Positions 8,301 to 15,005 of a stretch of 64,000 nt of DNA are shown piece after piece. A model generated the notes under the pieces. That model did not search any database. It worked only from the letters and a program-made list of their open reading frames with translations, and was not told where the DNA came from. Source of the stretch: a virus; the IMG/VR virus record IMGVR_UViG_3300020219_000012, positions 1 through 64,000 of that record; one strand, given 5' to 3'. How positions within the stretch are numbered: the stretch's first letter is position 1; each line of letters opens with the position of its first letter. The translations under genes and the position numbers were made by a program.

Positions 8301-11300
8301 CAAGCGCAATGGCTCAAAGATGGTCATCCAGCCAATGACCGACAGGGAGGTTTCGAGCATGAGCTCGGGAGCCATTACTGAGCCCATCTTCGTGCGCGGC
8401 AAGGATCTGCGCGAAGAAGTTGGCGGCCTGATGGACCCAAGCATCTTCGGAGGGAAGTTCGGTGATCGGTGGGGCCATATCGAGCTCTCCGAGTCGATCC
8501 CGAACCCGGTATTCGAGAACCCCATCAAGAAGCTGACGGGGATGAATGACACGCAGTACACCGGCCTGGTCAAGGGCGATCTGTTCGTCGACCCTGCGAC
8601 CGGAGAGTGGGCGGACCACGGACTCACCGGCGGCCCGGCCATCCAGAAGATGCTGAGCGGCATCGACATCGATACCGACATCAAGTCGTGGACCGACAAG
8701 GCCAAGCAGTCCAAGACGGCGGCGAAGTTGGACGAGGCGAATAAGCGCCTGAAGTACCTGCACGCCCTCAAGAAGATTGGCGTGCGACCCGAGGACGCGT
8801 ACGTCCAGAGCAAGATCCCGATCATCCCACCGCAGTTCAGGCAGATCGTCGAGACCGACGACGGGCAGATCTCGAACCCCGGCCTCAACACGCTCTACCG
8901 AGACGTCAGCCTCATCAACAACGAGCTGGCTTGGCAGAAGGGCATCGACTACATGCCCGAGGGGTCGAAAGCCGAGCTCCGCCAGAACCTCTACGACGGC
9001 GTGGCGGCGATCTATGGCCTCGGGGATCCGATCGCCAAGTATCCAAAGATGCGCGTCCCCCAGGGCATCATCAAGCAGATTAAGGGCGAGAAAGCAGCGA
9101 AGGAAGGCTTCTTCATCAAGAGCGTCCTCAAGCGAAACCAGGACCTGGTCGGCCGCGGCACCATCATTCCGGAGCCGAAGCTGGGGCTCGACGAGGTTGG
9201 TCTACCGGAGGAGATGTCGTGGAGCATCTTCCAGCCCTTCATCACCCGCAGACTTGTCAACTCGGCCGGCAAGTCTCCGAGCGATGCCTCGAGGGAGGTG
9301 CGCGACCGCACGCCGGCGGCGAGGGCGGCCCTGGATGCGGAGATGCTCGAGCGCCCCGTCATCCTCAATCGCGCCCCGTCGCTGCACAAGTTCTCCATCA
9401 TGTCGTTCAAGCCGCAGATCACCAGCGGCAAGGCCATCAAGATTCCACCACTGGTGGTCAAGGGGTTCAACGCCGACTTCGACGGCGACGCCATGACGGT
9501 CCACGTCCCGGTGCTGCCAGATGCCGTGGAAGAGGCGAAGCGGATGCTGCCATCCAACAACCTCTACAACCCCGGCACCGGTCAGATCATGATGCAGCCA
9601 CAGAACGAGGCCGCCCTCGGACTCTTTCTGATGTCGCAGGACTCGGTAAAGAAGAACGACATCCTGGCCGCGTTACCGGCGCAGCTACAGGAGAAGTTCA
9701 AGGATGTTGAGCTGAACAAGAAGGGGCTTAGCGCCCTGACTCGCGACCTCGCCGAGGCCATGCCGCGGGATTACGGCAAGGTCCTGGATAAGCTGAAAGC
9801 CCTCGGTGACGAGCACACCTATCGGACCGGCTTCACCGTCAGCATGAAGGATTTGACGCCGAACATCCCGGGCAGGCAGGACATCTTCGACCGAACGGCG
9901 AAGTCGCTGTCGAAACTGGACTTGTCCAGCGTGGACGGTCGAGAGCAAGGCCGCCAGATCACCGGAGCCGCTAACAAAGAGCTGGACTTGGCGGTTGTCG
10001 CTGGGCTCAATGCTCAGTCGAATAACCTGAACCTCATGGTTCAGTCCGGCGCCCGCGGCAACCTGAACCAGCTCAAGCAGACGGTGTCGACGCCGTTCAT
10101 GGTCGACGACCACCGCGGCAACGCTTCGCCATTCCCGGTCATGAACTCCTTCTCCGAGGGTCTCCGATTCTCGGATTACTGGAGCACGCTGTATGGCGCT
10201 CGCGCAGCCGCTGTCGACAAGCAGCTTCAGACCAGCAAGCCGGGCGAGTTCAATAAGGACATCATGGCCACGTCGGTCGCGACCGTCATCGCCAAGGATG
10301 ACTGCGGGACCAGGGAGGGCCTCGACATCGCCACCGGCTCATCCGACGCCGAGGACAGATTCTTGGCCAAGGACATCTCGGTCAGGGGGGATGTCATTGC
10401 TCCGGCCGGAAGCCAGGTGACGGCCGGCCTCCTGAGCACCCTTCGCGACAGAAGAATCAAGACTATCGACGTTCGGTCTCCGATTACGTGTCGTCTCCCG
10501 AAGGGGGTCTGCGGGAAGTGCTACGGGCTCAATGAGCACGGCATGTCCCCGTCCATTGGCGACAACGTTGGGGCCACGTCGGGGCAGTCGATGTCCGAGC
10601 CGCTCACGCAGATGACCATGCGTACCTTCCACTCGGGCGGAATCTCCGGCACCCGCGGCGTGGTCACCGGCTACGACAAGATCGACAAGCTCCTTAAGAT
10701 GCCCGAGATCAAGAAGGGGCGCGCCACTTTGTCACAGTCCGACGGTGTCGTTGACAGCGTCTCCGTGTCCGTCGGTGCTACGGGCAGGGACGTGAAGATC
10801 GGCGGCAAGAACCACTACATCTCGAATGACCTGTGGGACCCGGGCCGGGTTCGCGTCGGCGGACAGGTGGTCAAGGGCGACATCCTCTCGTCCGGCCTGG
10901 CTCAGCCAGATGAACTCGCCAGACTAAAGGGGATGCGGTCGGCCCAGGAGTACCTGGCAAATGAGATCCAGTCCGCCTACAGCAGCCAGGGCGTCGACCT
11001 CAAGCGTCGCTCGATCGAGACGGTCATCCGCTCTGTTGGCAACACCACCAGAGTCCTTGACCCCGGCGGTAGCGAGTTCCTCCACGGCGACGTCGCGCCA
11101 TGGACCGTCGTCGAGGACTACAACGCCAGGAAGCTGGGCAAGAAAAGCCTCGAGGAGGCTCACGGCATGACACTCCAGGAGGATGTGCCAGGAGTCGCAC
11201 GCGGCACGGTGATTAACGACCGCGTCAAGAAGCTACTCGAGCGCTCCGGGCTAACGGAGATCGAAACGGGGGTGCTGCCCATCCTGCACCGCCCATTCCT

Positions 11301-11505
11301 CAAGGGCATTCAGGAGATCCCGATGATGCGCGATGACTGGATGAGCCAGATGGGCTACCGCCGTCTCAAGGGGGCCATTGTCGAGGGGGCGGCTCGAGCT
11401 GCGGAGTCTGACCTTCACGGCTACTCGCCAATCCCTGGCTTTGCCTACGGGGCGGAGTTCGGCGAAGATCCAACGGGCAAGTCCAAGACTGAGGGCGTTT
11501 ACTGA
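5305..11505 (+). CDS. Single-chain DNA-directed RNA polymerase: beta and beta-prime fused
   Basis: 2066 residues in one uninterrupted frame; AGGTGA precedes the ATG. The first half is beta-like: FIVDGKHYQVQNQLRRKPGV (about residue 109 on), PIHTPDSSKIG (about 405), GYNFEDG (640-646), GDKLTNRHGAKG (778-789) and a VDILLNPHGIVTRINPSQ block (about 813). The second half is beta-prime-like: a shortened clamp coiled coil with IPIIPPQF (about 1172), VLKRNQDLVGRG (about 1273), the catalytic NADFDGD (1389-1395, three Mg-binding Asp), GARGNLNQLKQ, four Cys of a zinc site ending GVCGKCYG, and the trigger-loop region MRTFHSGG (1772-1779). Cellular beta plus beta-prime total about 2700 residues, so lineage-specific insertions are missing. 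No alpha or omega gene is visible in the window. It probably transcribes phage genes. Whether it is packaged in the virion is unknown. Confidence 0.95.
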   Translation: MNPFDHESQFEKIKKDVVASFSKALDIQATGTGRKIVVKNVWVDDNKDSSDWESQREAVRKDRTWGVPVYAAMDLVDRKTGAVLSSANKLKVATLPKTTDLGSFIVDGKHYQVQNQLRRKPGVYVTEKKNGEKKTEINIAGRPFDIKYDNESGVFKLMRGGLDSTGVPLYPLLSRIGISDSAMAKAWGADVLEANKAIKEKDATKAVLKAGEYFTRSKHDSPDAAAVAISSFFDTDAELRPEVTKATLGKEFSRVGPETLLYGSAELLKLNRGQRGIDDREALEFKKALGTSDLIGERMIQSTGELAPKLSELRKKIFYRLNNRKAPPTDISKLVSSNELSSIFTSFFTQSALANTTDQTNPVNILNGMSKITILGEGGVQSERAIRDEEHSLHPSHMGFIDPIHTPDSSKIGVVMNLPLGGGRKGDDLQTQIISIKDGARRWATPADVRDMVLAFPDQYQDGKLIGNKVKAMVHGEMQMVRADQVDAVLASSKQAFSIASNTIPFLQSAQGVRAQMATKMIEQALPLTYREVPLVQVKVGKGTIENTIGEGFSVRSLSDGVVEKVTPNRITIRTSDGVVEQPIYNNLPLNGKSFLHATATVKAGDEIKKGGVIADSNFTSGGTMALGTNLRAAYIPYKGYNFEDGIVITEAAAKKLSSEHMHEHAISADKGDTFSKDAFMAWRPGALTPEQQEMLDTDGVVRKGQIIKKGDPLWVGTRENRYDPDYLAMKKIAPNTNPRRGHMEEWTGDTDGVVVDVIKTGKKVKVYIKTEEPAQIGDKLTNRHGAKGIITKIIADGEAPYTQNADGTSEKVDILLNPHGIVTRINPSQILETAAAKIATKSGKPYIVDNFTGADYARDMAAELAKNKISDTETLYDAHSKEALGDVLVGPQYVLKLSKQATSQFSARNDGKYDINRAPMRGGEDGAKALDLLSFYSMLSHGSRANLREMATYKGSQNEHFWNWLSAGHKSGQVAPPPQPTFAYRKFEAYLNGAGVNTKRNGSKMVIQPMTDREVSSMSSGAITEPIFVRGKDLREEVGGLMDPSIFGGKFGDRWGHIELSESIPNPVFENPIKKLTGMNDTQYTGLVKGDLFVDPATGEWADHGLTGGPAIQKMLSGIDIDTDIKSWTDKAKQSKTAAKLDEANKRLKYLHALKKIGVRPEDAYVQSKIPIIPPQFRQIVETDDGQISNPGLNTLYRDVSLINNELAWQKGIDYMPEGSKAELRQNLYDGVAAIYGLGDPIAKYPKMRVPQGIIKQIKGEKAAKEGFFIKSVLKRNQDLVGRGTIIPEPKLGLDEVGLPEEMSWSIFQPFITRRLVNSAGKSPSDASREVRDRTPAARAALDAEMLERPVILNRAPSLHKFSIMSFKPQITSGKAIKIPPLVVKGFNADFDGDAMTVHVPVLPDAVEEAKRMLPSNNLYNPGTGQIMMQPQNEAALGLFLMSQDSVKKNDILAALPAQLQEKFKDVELNKKGLSALTRDLAEAMPRDYGKVLDKLKALGDEHTYRTGFTVSMKDLTPNIPGRQDIFDRTAKSLSKLDLSSVDGREQGRQITGAANKELDLAVVAGLNAQSNNLNLMVQSGARGNLNQLKQTVSTPFMVDDHRGNASPFPVMNSFSEGLRFSDYWSTLYGARAAAVDKQLQTSKPGEFNKDIMATSVATVIAKDDCGTREGLDIATGSSDAEDRFLAKDISVRGDVIAPAGSQVTAGLLSTLRDRRIKTIDVRSPITCRLPKGVCGKCYGLNEHGMSPSIGDNVGATSGQSMSEPLTQMTMRTFHSGGISGTRGVVTGYDKIDKLLKMPEIKKGRATLSQSDGVVDSVSVSVGATGRDVKIGGKNHYISNDLWDPGRVRVGGQVVKGDILSSGLAQPDELARLKGMRSAQEYLANEIQSAYSSQGVDLKRRSIETVIRSVGNTTRVLDPGGSEFLHGDVAPWTVVEDYNARKLGKKSLEEAHGMTLQEDVPGVARGTVINDRVKKLLERSGLTEIETGVLPILHRPFLKGIQEIPMMRDDWMSQMGYRRLKGAIVEGAARAAESDLHGYSPIPGFAYGAEFGEDPTGKSKTEGVY

Positions 11506-12587
11506 TGAGCGAAGAAGAAGACCAGGCGCCAGCGCCGGATTTTGAAGTATCGACGCTCCCATCGGTCGCGACGATGATGGCCGCCCTGGCAGCCGGGCGA
11601 GCGGCGCAGCGCTCCGCAGGCGCTGCCATGGTCAGGCGATTCGACAAAATGCCAGCCATCAACGAGCTGCCGGGCACCCCCCTGGAGAATCTGGCAGCCT
11701 TCACCCGCAGGGAGGTTGACGACCTCACTGAGTTCGCAGCCAAGAAGGGCGTCCGCACCCCGATCGTGGCAGGCGGCGCGCGTGGCAATGCGGCGTTCTT
11801 CCCCGGCATGCCGAGGGTCGCCGACGTCATGGGACCCGAGGAGGCTCGACGTGCGGCCGACAAGCTCGGTCTTCCGCTCGGGATAGGCAAAGAGCAGATC
11901 GTCACCAGGGTCGGCTCGGTCCCCGTGGTGATGCATGAGATCGGTCACGCGGCGCCAATCCTGGGAAGCACCCGGCTACGGAATGCCTGGCAGGGTCTCG
12001 GCGCCGGCGTTCGCCTCGTCGGCGGACCGGCACGCGCGGCACTCATGGCCAACGCCATAACCTCCGAGCAGGAGGGTGAGAGCGACGTCCGCGGCTTCGC
12101 CCGTGACAACGCGGCCGCCCTGGTAGGGGCGACGTCCGCCCCCCAGCTCCTGGAGGAAGCGCGCGCCACAGGCAACGCGCTGGCAGGTGCCCGGCGCTAT
12201 GGCCCCGGCGTTGGCCGGACGGCAAGGGAGCTACTCCCCGCCTACGGCACCTATGCGCTGGCCGCCGCCGTGCCGGTCATTGCCACCCTGGCAGCGCAGA
12301 AGGTCATGGAGTACATGCGCAGTCGCGCACTGGCCGGCGAGAAGGTCGCGGCAGCGCCGACGAAGGAAGTCCAATCTCCTGGCATCCTGAGGGCATCAGC
12401 GAGCGCAGCCTGGCGCACTGGCGCATCAGCGCCGAAGCCGAAGACCACGCGACCCAGCTCGAGCCCTGTGTCGCGGGCAAAGGACCATCCCCAGGCAAAG
12501 CCGCCGAGCAAGGCGGCGTACTTCGCCGATGTGATCAAGAGCCTGAACAATCCGCAACGCGGGTTCCGCGGCGCAAAGCCCGGCTAA
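11505..12587 (+). CDS. Zincin-like putative metallopeptidase (HExxH)
   Basis: 360 residues, start overlapping the polymerase stop (TGATG), so co-translated with it. The zinc motif HEIGH occupies residues 144-148. A later acidic stretch EQEGESD (about 185-191) could give the third ligand. Hydrophobic stretches around 165-185 and 235-265 suggest membrane contact. The C-terminal 80 residues are Pro/Ser/Lys-rich, ending with KPPSKAAYFADVIKSLNN. It ends at a bidirectional terminator. Three more HExxH proteins occur in the window. Substrate unknown; a virion or injected protease, or a degenerate fold without activity, are all possible. Confidence 0.6.
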   Translation: MSEEEDQAPAPDFEVSTLPSVATMMAALAAGRAAQRSAGAAMVRRFDKMPAINELPGTPLENLAAFTRREVDDLTEFAAKKGVRTPIVAGGARGNAAFFPGMPRVADVMGPEEARRAADKLGLPLGIGKEQIVTRVGSVPVVMHEIGHAAPILGSTRLRNAWQGLGAGVRLVGGPARAALMANAITSEQEGESDVRGFARDNAAALVGATSAPQLLEEARATGNALAGARRYGPGVGRTARELLPAYGTYALAAAVPVIATLAAQKVMEYMRSRALAGEKVAAAPTKEVQSPGILRASASAAWRTGASAPKPKTTRPSSSPVSRAKDHPQAKPPSKAAYFADVIKSLNNPQRGFRGAKPG

Positions 12588-12613
12588 AAAAGACGGGCGC
12601 GCGCCCGTCTTTA
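12586..12613. terminator. Bidirectional intrinsic terminator
   Basis: A perfect inverted repeat AGACGGGCGC / GCGCCCGTCT with a run of six A on its left and TTT on its right. It sits between the convergent ends of the polymerase/metallopeptidase operon and the minus-strand SSB operon, and is strongest for minus-strand transcripts (U-run from the A tract). Confidence 0.8.
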
Positions 12614-12617
12614 CCTG

Positions 12618-13049
12618 TTAGCTCAGGAAGGAGCCGACATATTGGTCGCGTTCGCGAACCGTCATCCGGGAGATGCTCCTGAGTTGAACGGCTACATCCT
12701 GATGCGGGCACTGATCGGCAATCCTCGAAGACCACGACAAGAGCTTGTCGGCGTCGACGGCGATCGAGGCGATGTTCCTGCTCAGCATGTCGGTGTCCGC
12801 GACACTCAGCTTTAGGCGGTTCACCAGCTGGCAGAGGACGTCGTCATCCGCATCCCCGTCGACCAGGGTTCGCATGGCCGACATGGCAAACGGCAGCATC
12901 CTCCATGGGTAGTACCTCGTCATCATGTCGAGGGGAGGGTGGACCTGCGCCCTGACTCCTCCGGGCATGATGGTGAACTCTCCAATGTCGAGTACTAGCG
13001 GGCTTGGGGTCACGTCAATGTCACTTAGGCGGTGGGTAAAGTAGTACAT
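12618..13049 (-). CDS. Unknown protein downstream of SSB
   Basis: 143 residues; GAGGAAGG precedes the ATG. Begins MYYFTHRLSDIDVTPSP, a beta-rich N-terminal part, then a mainly helical C-terminal part with RYYPWRMLPFAM. It follows the SSB gene by 11 bases in the same operon, so a link to DNA metabolism is plausible. I recognise no family. Confidence 0.6.
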   Translation of the reverse strand: MYYFTHRLSDIDVTPSPLVLDIGEFTIMPGGVRAQVHPPLDMMTRYYPWRMLPFAMSAMRTLVDGDADDDVLCQLVNRLKLSVADTDMLSRNIASIAVDADKLLSWSSRIADQCPHQDVAVQLRSISRMTVRERDQYVGSFLS

Positions 13050-13060
13050 GACGCCCTTCC

Positions 13061-13483
13061 TCAGAACGGGATGTCGTCGGTGCTCGAGCCACCCGCCGGC
13101 GGTCCGTCGTCATCGGAGCGCGCCGCAGTCGGCTTGCCGTCCTTGTCCTTGCCGCTCGACGCGCCGTCGACGAAGCGGAAAAACTCGCCCTTGACCTCGC
13201 GGCGGTACTGCTTCACGCCATCCTTGTCAGGGTAGCTGCGAGTCTTGGTCTTGCCCTCGATGTAGATCGACCCGCCCTTGCCGAAGTACTTGAAGATGGT
13301 CTCGGCCTGCTTCCCCCAGAAGCTCACCTCGAACCACTCAGTCTCCTTATGGGTGTTGCCGCTCTTGTCCGTCCAGGACTCATCGGTTGCCACGCTGAAC
13401 GACGTCACCGACGAGTCGCCGATGACCTTGTTCTCCGGATCTTTGCCCAGTCTTCCGAGAATGATCTGCTTGTTCACTGACAC
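13061..13483 (-). CDS. ssb: Single-stranded DNA-binding protein
   Basis: 140 residues, GTG start with AAGGAG upstream. The OB fold is clear: NKQIILGRLGKDPE at the N-terminus, then SFSVATDESW, TEWFEVSFWGKQAE and FGKGGSIYIEGKTKTRSY. The C-terminal 35 residues are disordered and end in the acidic tip DDIPF, the site through which SSB recruits partner proteins. It protects ssDNA during replication and recombination, and probably works with the Sak4-like ATPase encoded further along. The upstream interval holds a CTTATGCCAGC copy. Confidence 0.93.
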   Translation of the reverse strand: MSVNKQIILGRLGKDPENKVIGDSSVTSFSVATDESWTDKSGNTHKETEWFEVSFWGKQAETIFKYFGKGGSIYIEGKTKTRSYPDKDGVKQYRREVKGEFFRFVDGASSGKDKDGKPTAARSDDDGPPAGGSSTDDIPF

Positions 13484-13537
13484 TGCTAGCTCCTTGAAAA
13501 CGGTGGATGAGGCGGGATGCTCCTGGCCTTCAAAACC

Positions 13538-13548
13538 CTTATGCCAGC
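13538..13548 (+). promoter_or_regulatory. CTTATGCCAGC motif, copy 2
   Basis: Exact copy preceded by CTTCAAAACC, very like copy 1. It sits in the 86-base interval between the divergent SSB and spike-like genes, 21 bases before the GTG of the latter and 54 bases before the GTG of SSB on the other strand. Confidence 0.5.
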
Positions 13549-13569
13549 GAAACTGGGTAGGATGGCCCT

Positions 13570-14541
13570 GTGAACAACAACTTCTGGAAGGGTGGCGGAC
13601 AGCCCTCTGGCCGCATCCTCTTCGGGGTCGTTGGGGAGCAGAACCCCAATCGTCCCGGAATCTATAGGTTTTCTTCGACCTGCGGGATCGTCGTGAACGA
13701 CGCCCACGTCCTGAGCCCTGACGCCGACAACAGCGGTGGCGGAGAGCATACCCAGCCCAGGGCCGGGTCCACCTGCGTGGCGGTAATGACCAGCAACGGA
13801 GCTCAGTGCTTCATTATTGGCTTCTCGCGATCGCCCACCGTGGACGACGAGTCAGATGAGGCTCCGAGCGTTGGAACTCCGGCCGACAGCGACACGGCCG
13901 GTGACAAGGTCTACAAGACCGCCGGTGGTGCCACTCTGCTTCTCAAGCGGGGTGGGGCGGTGGTCATGGAAGGTGGTCCGGGTTCGAGCATTCTACTGAA
14001 CCCGCTCAACAACCAGATGTCGCTCAGGTCATCGAACCTCCGCCAGAACGCCGACGGATACCTGGCCAAGCGAGGGCGGCAAAAGATCGGCTCCACCGAT
14101 CCGGAGACCGTCCACGAGGAAGCATTCCTCCACCAAGTTGGGCCCGCGTACGACAGGATCAGAATCCGCCACGGCAACCTGGACGCCAACGCCAGACGAA
14201 CGCTCGAGCTCGCCTCGGTAAAGATCGTGTCCAGCAAAGAGGTCGCCGAGATCAAGACCCGCGAGACCTACTTCAGCGACGGGTCCTGGGTCGGCGAAGG
14301 TCCCAAATACCAGTGGGGCGGGGCGGGCGCGGACGAGCCAGCCGTGCTCGGCCTCCAGCTGGTCGAAGCGTTCTCGACGCTCATCGACATCATCAAGGAA
14401 CTCAAGGTCGGGACCGCGTGGGGACCCTCGACTCCGCCGCTACCCCCGACTCCGATCCAGCTTGAACAGCTCAAGAGCCAGCTATCTGATAAGATTCTCT
14501 CGACCTTCGCCTTCTTCTCCAAGACTCCACCGACCCTTTAA
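13570..14541 (+). CDS. Putative baseplate spike/hub protein
   Basis: 323 residues, GTG start with GGATGG upstream. The N-terminal 90 residues look like an OB-type barrel (RILFGVVGEQNPNRPGIYRF), followed by Gly-rich beta sequence (AGGATLLLKRGGAVVMEGG) that resembles the beta-helical stalk of gp5/VgrG-like spikes. The C-terminus has a helical stretch and a Pro-rich turn (STPPLPPTP). It leads the long plus-strand structural operon and is coupled to the next gene by TAATG. The spike assignment is by pattern and place; sequence similarity was not tested. Confidence 0.5.
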   Translation: MNNNFWKGGGQPSGRILFGVVGEQNPNRPGIYRFSSTCGIVVNDAHVLSPDADNSGGGEHTQPRAGSTCVAVMTSNGAQCFIIGFSRSPTVDDESDEAPSVGTPADSDTAGDKVYKTAGGATLLLKRGGAVVMEGGPGSSILLNPLNNQMSLRSSNLRQNADGYLAKRGRQKIGSTDPETVHEEAFLHQVGPAYDRIRIRHGNLDANARRTLELASVKIVSSKEVAEIKTRETYFSDGSWVGEGPKYQWGGAGADEPAVLGLQLVEAFSTLIDIIKELKVGTAWGPSTPPLPPTPIQLEQLKSQLSDKILSTFAFFSKTPPTL

Positions 14542-14996
14542 TGCCAGTCGTAGCCGTCACATCCGTCCTGGCGGCTGGCCTCCTGCCGATGTTCACCACC
14601 GGATCTTCACCGTCAACGACCAGGGCGTCGGCCGAGGCGTGGGCGCAGGCGTACATCGCGTACGTGACCGCCGGTGGCGTGGTTGGCGGTCAGGCCAAGG
14701 AGACGGCGTTCGCCGCCGCCCTCGAGACGGCGTTCAATCCCAACCTTTCTGGCGGCGGTCCTGCGCTATTCCTGAGCGCAATGAGCTCGTTCTGGATTGG
14801 TCTGCAGGTGCCGGCCCAATTGGCCACGGCAACGATCTTCGTCCCATCGTCGCCTAGCGTGGATAATCCACAGCCGGATGACGCCACGCCACAACAGCAA
14901 GCAAACGGATTGGCTCAAGTAATCGCTGGGCTTACACTGGGGGCCGTCAAGGTCATGCTGATTGCCCCGCCCAACACGGTACTGCCGCTCCTCTAG
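14541..14996 (+). CDS. Putative baseplate-associated structural protein
   Basis: 151 residues, Ala/Thr/Val-rich with few charges, start overlapping the previous stop. It contains AEAWAQAYIAYVTAGG and a Pro-rich loop before a hydrophobic C-terminal segment. Such short, Ala-rich proteins often neighbour spike and baseplate genes in myoviruses, but I do not recognise a specific family. Confidence 0.5.
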   Translation: MPVVAVTSVLAAGLLPMFTTGSSPSTTRASAEAWAQAYIAYVTAGGVVGGQAKETAFAAALETAFNPNLSGGGPALFLSAMSSFWIGLQVPAQLATATIFVPSSPSVDNPQPDDATPQQQANGLAQVIAGLTLGAVKVMLIAPPNTVLPLL

Positions 14997-15005
14997 GAGA
15001 ACACG

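Noticed and set aside
14536-14552. CTTTAATGCCAGTCG resembles the CTTATGCCAGC word
   Set aside because: It has an extra base and a mismatch and it is the stop-start overlap of two plus-strand genes; coincidence is likely.
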